A stretch of 64,000 nt of DNA from contig DATMRW010000009.1 in assembly GCA_035565775.1 (NCBI GenBank), forward strand, positions 62,001-126,000, in the 5' to 3' direction. The DNA comes from PRO6 sp035565775 (GTDB lineage Bacteria; Pseudomonadota; Alphaproteobacteria; Rhizobiales; Xanthobacteraceae). This document shows, piece after piece, positions 1 to 7,969 of the stretch. Positions within the stretch are counted from its first letter, which is position 1, and the number at the start of each line of letters is the position of its first letter. Below the pieces are notes generated by a model. The model was not told the DNA's origin. It saw only the letters and a program-made list of their open reading frames with translations, and did no database searches. A program made the position numbers and the translations under genes.

Positions 1-1
1 C

Positions 2-763
2 GACGGCTCGGGCTCCGTGAACGTTTCGACCTGCACATCCTTCATCGTCGCGGGCGCCGGCGTGCCGGTGGCCAAGCACGGCAACCGCGCCCTCTCCTCG
101 CGTTCTGGCGCCGCCGACGTGCTGATGGCCCTCGGCGTCAAGATCGACGTCACCCCGCAGCAGGTCGGCGAGATTTTGGCCAAGACCGGCATCGCCTTCA
201 TGTTCGCGCCGAGCCATCATCCGGCGATGAAGAATGTCGGCCCGACCCGCGTCGAGCTGGCGACCCGCACGATCTTCAATCTGCTCGGGCCGCTGTCCAA
301 TCCTGCCGACGTCAAACGGCAGATGGTCGGCGTGTTTTCCCGGCAGTGGGTGCTACCGCTGGCGCAGGTGCTGAAAAATCTCGGCTCGCAGGCCGCATGG
401 GTGGTGCACGGCTCCGACGGTCTCGACGAGATCACCCTGTCCGGCCCGACCTATGTCGCCGAGCTGAAGAACGGCGAGATCCGCGAGTTCGAGATCACCC
501 CGGCCGATGCCGGCCTGCCGGCCGCCGCCAGCGAAGCACTGAAGGGCGGCGATGCCGCCGCCAACGCCCGCGCGCTGCGCGCGGTGCTGGAGGGCAAGCC
601 CGGTGCCTACCGCAATGTGGCGGTGCTCAATGCGGCCGCGACCTTGATCGTCGCCGGCCGTGCAACCGATTTGAAAGAGGGCGCAGCCATCGCTTCCCAG
701 TCGCTGGATTCGGGCGCAGCGCTGGAGCGGCTGGAGCATCTCATCTCTATAAGCAACGCCTGA
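2..763 (+). CDS. trpD: Anthranilate phosphoribosyltransferase, C-terminal part (cut by window edge)
   Basis: Tryptophan biosynthesis enzyme that transfers the phosphoribosyl group of PRPP to anthranilate in the cytoplasm. The reading frame is open from base 2, so the true start lies left of the window. About 253 residues are visible; the family usually has about 340, so roughly the first quarter is missing. The glycine-rich stretch GSGSVNVSTC opens the fragment, followed by the conserved KHGNRALSSRSG segment and FNLLGPLSNPA, all typical of TrpD. The GTG at 17 is internal and not a start. trpC follows after 13 bp on the same strand, so this is the 3' end of a trp operon. Confidence 0.96.
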   Translation, partial: DGSGSVNVSTCTSFIVAGAGVPVAKHGNRALSSRSGAADVLMALGVKIDVTPQQVGEILAKTGIAFMFAPSHHPAMKNVGPTRVELATRTIFNLLGPLSNPADVKRQMVGVFSRQWVLPLAQVLKNLGSQAAWVVHGSDGLDEITLSGPTYVAELKNGEIREFEITPADAGLPAAASEALKGGDAAANARALRAVLEGKPGAYRNVAVLNAAATLIVAGRATDLKEGAAIASQSLDSGAALERLEHLISISNA

Positions 764-776
764 CGAAAGAGAGCGC

Positions 777-1589
777 ATGTCGGATATTCTCGCGAGGATC
801 GAAGGTTACAAGCGCGAGGAAATCGCCGCAGCAAAGGAGGCCCGGCCTCTCGCCGAAGTTCGCGCCGCGGCGGAAGCCGCCCCTGCCCCGCGTGGTTTCG
901 CCAATGCTCTTCGCGAACGCCAGGCGCGTGGTGAGTTCGCACTGATCGCCGAGATCAAGAAGGCATCGCCGTCCAAGGGGCTGATCCGCGCCGACTTCGA
1001 TCCGCCGGCGCTGGCGAAGGCCTATGAGGCTGGCGGCGCGGCGTGCCTGTCCGTGCTCACCGACGAGCCATCGTTCCAGGGCCACCCGGATTTCTTGACC
1101 GCGGCGCGCGCGGCGACGAACCTGCCGGTGCTGCGCAAGGACTTTATGTACGACGCCTATCAGGTGTTCGAGGCGCGGGCATGGGGCGCGGACTGCATTC
1201 TCCTGATCCTCGCCGGCATCGACGATGTCACCGCCAAGGGGCTTGAAGACACCGCCATCGGCCTCGGCATGGATGTTCTGCTCGAAGTCCACGACCGCGC
1301 GGAGCTCGACCGCGCGCTGCGTCTGCGCTCGCCGCTGATCGGCGTCAACAACCGCAACCTGCGCACCTTCGAAACCACGCTCAAGACTAGCGAGGAGCTG
1401 GCGCCGCTGATTCCCGGCGATCGCATCGCGGTCGGCGAGAGCGGCATCTTCAAGCCGGAGGATCTCGAGCGTCTCCACCGCGTCGGCATGTCGTCGTTCC
1501 TGGTCGGCGAGAGCCTGATGCGCCAGGCCGACGTGACCGCCGCCACGCGCGCGCTGCTCGCCCGCAACACCGCGGCGGAAGGCAAATAA
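777..1589 (+). CDS. trpC: Indole-3-glycerol phosphate synthase
   Basis: Catalyses ring closure of carboxyphenylaminodeoxyribulose phosphate to indole-3-glycerol phosphate, the step after the isomerase in tryptophan synthesis. 270 residues, normal for a monofunctional TrpC, so it is not fused to TrpF. Visible signatures are IAEIKKASPSKG (catalytic Glu and Lys), LRKDFMYDAYQ with the catalytic Lys, GVNNRNL and AVGESGI, in the order expected for this (beta/alpha)8 barrel. It starts 13 bp after trpD, and moaC begins 2 bp after its stop, so tryptophan and molybdopterin genes share a transcript here. Confidence 0.97.
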   Translation: MSDILARIEGYKREEIAAAKEARPLAEVRAAAEAAPAPRGFANALRERQARGEFALIAEIKKASPSKGLIRADFDPPALAKAYEAGGAACLSVLTDEPSFQGHPDFLTAARAATNLPVLRKDFMYDAYQVFEARAWGADCILLILAGIDDVTAKGLEDTAIGLGMDVLLEVHDRAELDRALRLRSPLIGVNNRNLRTFETTLKTSEELAPLIPGDRIAVGESGIFKPEDLERLHRVGMSSFLVGESLMRQADVTAATRALLARNTAAEGK

Positions 1590-1591
1590 CC

Positions 1592-2107
1592 ATGTCCGGC
1601 AACGGTGGCTTTGACGAACGCACACCGCACGCAACCGGCCTCACCCACATCGACGCCGCCGGCGAAGCCCATATGGTGGACGTCTCCGCCAAGGCGGACA
1701 CCGTGCGCGTCGCTGTCGCCGAGGGCGATGTGGTGATGCAGTCGGCGACGCTCGATCTGATCGTCGCCGGCAACGCCGCCAAGGGCGACGTGCTCGGCAC
1801 CGCCCGCATCGCCGGCATCATGGCGGCTAAGCGCACGGCGGAGCTCATTCCGCTGTGCCATCCGCTCGCGCTGTCGAAGGTGACGCTCGACATCACCCCC
1901 GACGCCGCCTTGCCCGGCTGCCGCGTCCGCGCCACCGTGAAGGTGACCGGGCCGACCGGCGTCGAGATGGAAGCGCTCACAGCCGTATCGGTGGCGTGCC
2001 TGACGATCTACGATATGGTCAAGGCGGTCGAGCGCGGCGTTCGCATCGACAACATCCGCCTGCTCGAGAAGAGCGGCGGCAAGTCCGGGCATTACCGCGC
2101 CGAGTGA
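1592..2107 (+). CDS. moaC: Cyclic pyranopterin monophosphate synthase MoaC
   Basis: Second enzyme of molybdenum cofactor synthesis; it converts the MoaA product (a cyclic GTP derivative) to cyclic pyranopterin monophosphate. 171 residues, close to the family's usual 160. Recognised by MVDVSAKADTVR near the N-terminus, the TAELIPLCHPL segment, EMEALTAVSVACLTIYDM and the C-terminal lysine region KSGGKSGHY. The start lies 2 bp after the trpC stop, implying translational coupling. moeA follows 16 bp downstream. The window also holds a molybdenum enzyme that would use the product, SorA at 60069-61436. Confidence 0.97.
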   Translation: MSGNGGFDERTPHATGLTHIDAAGEAHMVDVSAKADTVRVAVAEGDVVMQSATLDLIVAGNAAKGDVLGTARIAGIMAAKRTAELIPLCHPLALSKVTLDITPDAALPGCRVRATVKVTGPTGVEMEALTAVSVACLTIYDMVKAVERGVRIDNIRLLEKSGGKSGHYRAE

Positions 2108-2123
2108 CGCTGAGGAGAACAGA

Positions 2124-3353
2124 ATGACGGCACTGGAGAAGGCACCTCTCACCCCGGTCGCCGACGCTCTCGCCAAAATCCTCTCCGGCGTCGAGGCGCT
2201 GCCCGAAGAAATGGTGGCGCTGGACGACGCCCACCACCGCGTGCTCGCCCGCGATATCGCGGCAAAGCGCACCCAGCCTCCGCAAAACATGTCGGCGATG
2301 GACGGCTATGCCGTGCGCGCGCAGGACGCTGCGGCTGCGCCGACGCGGCTGCGCGTGATCGGTGAGGTTGCCGCCGGCCGCCCGTTCGACCGCCCGGTCG
2401 GCAAAGGCGAAGCCGTGCGCATCTTCACCGGCGGCGTGGTGCCCTCCGGCGCGGACGCCGTGGTCGTGCAGGAAGACACCGCGCGCGACGGCGACCACAT
2501 CGCCATCAACGAAGCGGCCCGGACCGGCCGCCACATCCGCAAGGCCGGCATCGACTTCTGCGAGGGCGACGTGCTCTTGCGGGCCGGCGCGCGGCTGACC
2601 GAGCGCGACCTCTCGCTCGCAGCCGGCATGAACCATCCGGCGCTGCCGGTGCGCAGGCGGCCCAGGGTCGCCTTTCTCGCCACCGGCGACGAACTCGTGA
2701 TGCCGGGCGAAAATCCCGGCCCTGGCCAGATCATCCTGTCGAACGGCTATGCGCTTCGCGCCCTCGCCCGCGCGGAAGGCGCCGAAGTCATCGACCTCGG
2801 CATCGCCCGCGACACGATGGAGGAAACCACCGCCGCGATCCGCCGGGCGCGCGAACTCAAGGTCGACATCCTGATCACCACCGGCGGCGCCTCGGTCGGC
2901 GACCATGACGTGGTGAAGGACGCGCTCGAGGCCGAAGGCGTCAAGATGGCGTTCTGGCGCATCGCGCTGCGGCCCGGCAAACCCATGATGCATGGCCGTC
3001 TCGACGGCATGCGCGTGATCGGCGTGCCGGGCAATCCGGCGTCGTCCTACATCTGCTCGTTCCTGTTTGCGGTGCCGCTGATCCGCGCCCTCTCCGGACG
3101 CGCCGACGTCCACCACGAGGCCGAGCACGCAATGCTCGGCAGCAACGTCATCGAGAACGACCGGCGCCAGGACTATCTCCGCGCCCGCCTCACGCTGCAG
3201 GACAGCGGCCCCGCTGTCGCCACCCCGATCGACATGCAGGACAGCTCGCTTCTCAGCGGCCTCTCCGTGGCGAGGGCATTGATCATCCGCCCGCCTTTCG
3301 CGCCGGCGGCTGCGGCCGGCGAGCCCTGCGTCATCTTCCGGCTCCCGCTTTAA
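2124..3353 (+). CDS. moeA: Molybdopterin molybdenumtransferase MoeA
   Basis: Inserts molybdate into adenylylated molybdopterin to complete the molybdenum cofactor. 409 residues, full length. Signatures: QNMSAMDGYAV near residue 55, FTGGVVPSGADAVV, TTGGASVGDHD around residue 255 (the MPT-binding MogA-like domain), RPGKPMMHG and GVPGNPASSY. A ribosome-binding site (AGGAG) stands just before the ATG. Last gene of the trp-moa transcript; the next gene, lexA, has its own SOS-controlled promoter. Confidence 0.96.
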   Translation: MTALEKAPLTPVADALAKILSGVEALPEEMVALDDAHHRVLARDIAAKRTQPPQNMSAMDGYAVRAQDAAAAPTRLRVIGEVAAGRPFDRPVGKGEAVRIFTGGVVPSGADAVVVQEDTARDGDHIAINEAARTGRHIRKAGIDFCEGDVLLRAGARLTERDLSLAAGMNHPALPVRRRPRVAFLATGDELVMPGENPGPGQIILSNGYALRALARAEGAEVIDLGIARDTMEETTAAIRRARELKVDILITTGGASVGDHDVVKDALEAEGVKMAFWRIALRPGKPMMHGRLDGMRVIGVPGNPASSYICSFLFAVPLIRALSGRADVHHEAEHAMLGSNVIENDRRQDYLRARLTLQDSGPAVATPIDMQDSSLLSGLSVARALIIRPPFAPAAAAGEPCVIFRLPL

Positions 3354-3384
3354 ATCCCCGCTCCCGATACGGAAATTTAACTGC

Positions 3385-3430
3385 TTGCGGAACACATAAT
3401 GAACATATAGTGTATGTTCATGGTTTGTTT
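3385..3430 (+). promoter_or_regulatory. lexA promoter with two LexA (SOS) boxes
   Basis: GAAC-N7-GAAC lies at 3390-3404, exactly the alphaproteobacterial LexA box. A mirror-image GTTC-N7-GTTt (last base mismatched) lies at 3416-3430, so the two boxes face each other around an 11-bp centre. A possible -35 hexamer TTGCGG (3385-3390) and a TATAGT-like -10 (3406-3411) overlap the boxes, though their 15-bp spacing is short. Placement about 210 bp upstream of lexA fits autorepression. The consensus is established knowledge for Rhizobiales and Rhodobacter; the use of this copy is inferred. Confidence 0.85.
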
Positions 3431-3640
3431 CGAGGTTGCCGGTTAGCAGCCATAAGCATGGCGCGCTTCCCCGCAATCATGCGGCGAGTGCGGCGATGGC
3501 TACGCGAAAATCGTTCGGATGCGACGCCCTCCGGACGCAAGAGTCGGATTTTTGGCGTTCGGATTTCTGAGTTCGGATTCTTGAAGATTCTTGAGCCTGA
3601 AGTTTTCCGGCGGCCATGAGAGATCGGGGGATTGGCAACG

Positions 3641-4339
3641 ATGCTGACGCGCAAACAACTTGAGCTTCTTCGCTTCATCGACGAGCGCCTGAAGGAAGCC
3701 GGCGTGCCCCCCTCCTTCGACGAAATGAAGGATGCGCTAGACCTGCGCTCGAAATCCGGCATCCACCGCCTGATCACGGCGCTGGAAGAGCGCGGCTTCA
3801 TCCGCCGCCTGCCCAACCGCGCCCGCGCCATCGAGGTCATCAAGCTGCCCGAGCTGACCACCGGCGGCAGCCGCCGCGGTTTCACGCCGAGCGTCATCGA
3901 GGGCAATCTCGGCAAGGGCCGCGCGCCGAGCGCCGCCGTGCCGGACGACAACAACCGCCCGATCGCCGTGCCGGTGATGGGCCGGATCGCCGCGGGCACC
4001 CCGATCGAGGCGATCCAGAACCGCAGCCACACCATCAGCGTGCCGCCGGACATGCTCGGCGTGGGCGAGCACTACGCGCTGGAAGTGCGCGGCGACTCGA
4101 TGATCGAAGCCGGCATCCTCGACGGCGACATGGCGCTGATCCAGCGCGGCGAGGTTGCCAATACCGGCGACATCGTCGTCGCCCTGATCGATCAGGAAGA
4201 GGCGACGCTGAAACGCTTCCGCCGCCGGGGCGCATCGATCGCGCTCGAGCCGGCGAATTCGTCCTACGAAGTCCGCATCCTGCCGCCGAACCGGGTGCAG
4301 ATTCAGGGCCGCCTTGTCGGGCTGTACCGACGCTATTGA
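3641..4339 (+). CDS. lexA: SOS response repressor LexA
   Basis: Transcriptional repressor and self-cleaving serine protease of the SOS regulon. The frame is open from a TTG at 3632, but the ATG at 3641 gives the canonical N-terminus MLTRKQLELLRF and 232 residues, so it is chosen. Residues 1-65 form the winged-helix DNA-binding domain. The cleavage site is Ala118-Gly119 in GRIAAGTP. The catalytic dyad is Ser153 (GDSMIEAG) and Lys191 (EATLKRF), so the protein should be active. The linker between domains (about residues 70-110) is longer than in E. coli LexA, as is usual in alphaproteobacteria. It carries its own SOS boxes upstream. Confidence 0.97.
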   Translation: MLTRKQLELLRFIDERLKEAGVPPSFDEMKDALDLRSKSGIHRLITALEERGFIRRLPNRARAIEVIKLPELTTGGSRRGFTPSVIEGNLGKGRAPSAAVPDDNNRPIAVPVMGRIAAGTPIEAIQNRSHTISVPPDMLGVGEHYALEVRGDSMIEAGILDGDMALIQRGEVANTGDIVVALIDQEEATLKRFRRRGASIALEPANSSYEVRILPPNRVQIQGRLVGLYRRY

Positions 4340-5513
4340 GACGGGCGAAACAGGCTGGGCCGCGCGGGCTCGGCCATCGCGCCGCCAGACCTACCTAGCC
4401 GGAGCTATTGGGCTATGGACCGTCCGGCCATTGCCCGCCCCGCGGTTTGGTTTGCCGCGCCGGGGGATGCGGAGAGCGCGTGAGGTTTTGCGGCCGAATT
4501 TGGGGCGACTAAGAACCTGTCTCTAAAGACTCGTCTCTGACGACTTGGCTCTGGAGCTTACCTCTCGCGAAAGCTCGGCCTTTGCGAAATTAGTCGTGCG
4601 AGGCTTCTTCGAGATAACTTCTGCGAAGCCCGACCTTTGCGGCAGCGCGGCTTTTTGTCGACACCAGCCTTTCGCAACCTCTACTGTTTTAAAGGCGCTG
4701 TTCTTAACGCTCAGCAATGGCACGTCATCGCCAATCACTTCCCCCAGATAATCGGTTGAAGGCTTTCTTCGAGGATTTTTCTGTGACTGCGGCGCAGCGA
4801 GGGCTGTTGCGCAGGACTGGTTTCGGCACCTCCCTCACCAAAACTCGGCCGGCCGGATTTTGTTGGCAACCGAAGCGCTAGCATCCAGCCGCGACAGAAT
4901 TGGCGCACAGCTCAGAACCTGACAGTCGAGATGCAGAACTGATTGGCGATAGAGACCTCACGTGCAAGCGAAGGAAGATTGGGTCACATCGCCGCGCGCG
5001 CCCACCGGCTATCAAGCCTACCTTTCAGGCGATATGGATCAGGCCTGATGGCGCAGGTGCGCAGTACGATCTCAGCCCCACCTTGCCCACATACATGCTC
5101 CAGACGCTCCACGCGCCTAACAATTCCGCACGGCGATCGCAGGCGAAACAACCTTGGTACGATTGTCGCGCCATGCCGACTACCTCCCGCTCTCGCCTGC
5201 CCCCTTTTACTGCGCGCCCTTTTCCTCACCGTCTCGCCGGGGCATGCATTACAATGAAATGAGACTGCCGGCTTCACCGGGGACTCCGCGAAATCAGGCG
5301 AGAACACAAACCAGTTTCCTCCTTGGGCAGAAGCAAGAACAACTTTCTTACTTCGCCATGCCTTGCCCGCCTTCTGCGGCTCGTTGCTTTCCGCTGATCG
5401 TTTGCACCGACCTTCCTGACGTCAAATTTTCTCGCCCCGAAAATTACCCGGTTTCAGCTCCATTCTTGATGGAGCTCGCATCGCGCTCATGCCCGCAGCG
5501 ACGCAAGAAAACT
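4340..5513. other. 1.17-kb gene-poor spacer between lexA and comEC
   Basis: No open frame here resembles a known family. Short frames are open on both strands at once (for example 4523-4751), which argues against real coding. The stretch 4500-4760 reads as less GC-rich than its neighbours and carries an imperfect repeat: GCGAAAGCTCGGCCTTTGCG near 4567 and GCGAAGCCCGACCTTTGCGG near 4623. A longer plus-strand frame at 4900-5262 and an overlapping minus-strand frame at 4984-5307 have no recognisable motif or convincing ribosome-binding site. The spacer may be a decayed gene or a small mobile remnant; nothing decides between these. Confidence 0.5.
5456..5476 (-). terminator. Possible comEC terminator hairpin
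   Basis: An 8-bp perfect inverted repeat AGCTCCAT / ATGGAGCT with a 5-base loop lies 38 bp beyond the comEC stop codon. There is no clean T-tract directly after it, so termination is only a guess. A second AT-rich inverted repeat (AATTTTC / GAAAATT) follows at about 5425-5445. Confidence 0.35.
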
Positions 5514-7868
5514 TCAATCCACCGCCTCATCCTCTGGCGGCGTTGCATCGATCGGTGCGCGCGGGCGCAGGCGCGGCGCGCCGGCGCGGTTTTTCGGCTG
5601 CTCATCTGCGGGCGCGGCCACGTCAGAACGAACGGAAAGTTCGGCGGGCTTTGGCGCGGGCCGCCACGGCCGGTCCTGTCCGGGCGCATGTGCCGCGCTG
5701 ACAAAAAATCCCCCTTGCGGCGTGCGGCGGAGCGCGATCGCGCCTTGCCGCAAAAGTTCTGCCTCGCCGATCACGAGAGCCGCGCAGGATGGCGGCGACT
5801 GATGCAGCGTCACAATGACGGAGGCCTGCGCGCAGTCGTCGGCGAAGGCCTCCGGCTGAAGGGCCAGCGCCGCGAGCCCGCCGCCGCGGATCGGCGCGAC
5901 GCAGCCGGCGGTATCGCACGACACCCCGCTCCGCAGCGACGGGTCGCCCGGTTGCCGCTCGTCGGCGTCCGCCGCGAGCCAGGCGCGCGTCGTGAAGGCA
6001 TCGTTGCCGCTCCGCATCATTGCCAGCCGGCCGTCGGCGCCGCGCACCGCGACGCTCTTGCCGTCGGCCGAAACAAAAACATCCGGCCGCGCACCAAGCA
6101 TTGCTGGCCAGGACCCGGCGGACGCCGCGCCCCACGCGATGCCGACAGCAATGCAGGCAAGTCCAAGCCAGCGCAGTTGCGTGCGCAGCATTCCCATCGC
6201 CAGCAGCCCCGCCGTCATCGCCAGCAACGGGCCGACGCCGAACGCCGCCACGCGCCCGACCGCGCCGGGCAGCGCCGCTACCCAGAGCGAAATCAGCACC
6301 ATCCACTCGATGCCAAGTCCCATCAGGTGCCAGAACACGCCGTCGAGCCCGAACGGCATCGCCGCGAGCCCCAGCATGCCGGCGGGCATCACGAGGCCGG
6401 AAACCACCGGCATCGCCGCAAGGTTGGCGAGCACGCCGTAGGGCGCGAGGCGGTGAAAGTGAAACGCGGCATATGGCGTCGTCGCCAGCCCCGCGATCAG
6501 CGACGCGGCCGTCAGCATCATCAATTCGCGGCCGCCCCAGAGCGCCGCGCGCGCCACCGCGCCATGGTCTGGCGCCGACAGGATCCGCGGCAGGCCGAAC
6601 TGCACGAGCGCGACCAGCCCGAGGGTCGCCGCGAACGACATCTGGAAACTCGGATGGACCAGCGCCTCCGGTGCGATCAGCAGCACCAGCATTGCCGCAA
6701 CCGCGAGCGTGCGAAACGTGATCGCGCGGCGATCCACCATCACCGCGATCAGCACCACCGCCGTCATGAAGTAAGAACGCTGCGTCGCCACCTCGGCGCC
6801 CGAGAGAAGCAGATAGAAGGTCGCGCCAATGAGGGCTGCGCCGGCGGCGATTTTCTTGATCGGCAGCGCCACCGTCCAGCCGGGATGCAGCGCCAGGAGC
6901 GCGCGAAGCACGAAGAACACGACCCCGGCGACGACCGCCATGTGATAACCGGAGATCGACAGGATGTGGCCAAGGCCGGAGATGAACATCGCATCGTTCA
7001 CGGGCGTGGAAATCGCATCGCGCCGGCCGGTGAGCAGCGCGGTCGCGATCGCGCGGTTGTCGCCGTGGATGACGGTGCGGATCCGCGCGTCGATCGCATC
7101 GCGCATGCCCTGCATCGCCGCGGCATAGCGCAGCCGCCACCCGCCGTCCTGCGGCGGCCGGCGAACCTCGATGGCGCCGAGCACGAAGCCCGATGCGCCA
7201 ATGCCCTGGAAGTAAAGATCGCGGGCAAAGTCATAGCCGCCGGGCAGCAGGGGCTGAAGCGGCGGCGTCAGGCGCGCCTTCGCCGCGATGAAGCTGCCGA
7301 CCTCGGGCGCGGTGCCTTTCTTCACCGCCAGCCGCACCCGCTTGAGCTGCCGCGCGTTCGAGGCCGCCGGCGCATTGCGGACGTCGATCTCTGCGACGCG
7401 CAGAACGAAGCGATCCGATTTCTCGCGCTCCTCGCGCGTCTCGACGAAGCCGGTGATGCTCTGCGCATAGACGGGCCGCTGCAGGATCGGATGCGCCATC
7501 CATGCCGCCTTCAGCGTGGCAGTGGAAAAGCCCCCGGCCACCGCGGCGAGCAGCACTGCCACAGGAAAGCCGCGACTGCGTCGTAGACAGAACGCTCCGG
7601 CACAGAAAACCGCGGCGGCAAGCAACGTCGCGATCGCAATCGGCTCGTGGTCAGCGGAGAAGTAAAGCGCGATTCCAATTCCGAACCCGACCGGCACCCA
7701 GGGAACAAGGCGGCCGGGACCAGCCTCTGCGCTCGCCAGGCCTGACAGGCGCTCGCGCAGGCTTTCCGCAAAGCGAAAACGCGACGGCACAGCGCCGCGC
7801 AGTCGCGCAGTAGCATCCAGCGGCCAGGTTTGCGCTTTGGCGCGAGGCCGCTCCCCCTGCCCCGACAT
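5514..7868 (-). CDS. comEC: ComEC/Rec2 family DNA uptake channel protein
   Basis: Polytopic inner-membrane protein of the family that carries single-stranded DNA into the cytoplasm during transformation. 784 residues. There are hydrophobic segments near residues 60-120. A soluble N-terminal domain (about 130-250) contains the ITGFVETREER beta-barrel-like stretch. Then comes the core Competence domain with the hallmark HILSISGYHMAVV around residue 320 and a long run of membrane helices to about residue 600. The C-terminal soluble part sits where the metallo-beta-lactamase domain of the full family lies, but I see no HxHxDH metal motif. It is divergent from gltX across a 101-bp gap. Whether the organism is transformable cannot be told from this gene alone. 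Confidence 0.9.
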   Translation of the reverse strand: MSGQGERPRAKAQTWPLDATARLRGAVPSRFRFAESLRERLSGLASAEAGPGRLVPWVPVGFGIGIALYFSADHEPIAIATLLAAAVFCAGAFCLRRSRGFPVAVLLAAVAGGFSTATLKAAWMAHPILQRPVYAQSITGFVETREEREKSDRFVLRVAEIDVRNAPAASNARQLKRVRLAVKKGTAPEVGSFIAAKARLTPPLQPLLPGGYDFARDLYFQGIGASGFVLGAIEVRRPPQDGGWRLRYAAAMQGMRDAIDARIRTVIHGDNRAIATALLTGRRDAISTPVNDAMFISGLGHILSISGYHMAVVAGVVFFVLRALLALHPGWTVALPIKKIAAGAALIGATFYLLLSGAEVATQRSYFMTAVVLIAVMVDRRAITFRTLAVAAMLVLLIAPEALVHPSFQMSFAATLGLVALVQFGLPRILSAPDHGAVARAALWGGRELMMLTAASLIAGLATTPYAAFHFHRLAPYGVLANLAAMPVVSGLVMPAGMLGLAAMPFGLDGVFWHLMGLGIEWMVLISLWVAALPGAVGRVAAFGVGPLLAMTAGLLAMGMLRTQLRWLGLACIAVGIAWGAASAGSWPAMLGARPDVFVSADGKSVAVRGADGRLAMMRSGNDAFTTRAWLAADADERQPGDPSLRSGVSCDTAGCVAPIRGGGLAALALQPEAFADDCAQASVIVTLHQSPPSCAALVIGEAELLRQGAIALRRTPQGGFFVSAAHAPGQDRPWRPAPKPAELSVRSDVAAPADEQPKNRAGAPRLRPRAPIDATPPEDEAVD

Positions 7869-7969
7869 GAGAAGGCCGCTCCACAGCCCGCTACACTCTG
7901 CCTGCCTGCTATGCTACACGAACCGCCATTTCCCGCCACCGTCTCCAGCATGGGCGACCCAAAATCCAA

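Noticed and set aside
4900..5262. 120-codon plus-strand frame in the lexA-comEC spacer
   Set aside because: No ribosome-binding site, no recognisable motif, and other frames are open over the same bases on both strands.
5154..7586. 810-codon plus-strand open frame opposite comEC
   Set aside because: An Arg/His/Gln-rich shadow frame with no motif. The minus-strand ComEC hallmark and membrane helices are clear.
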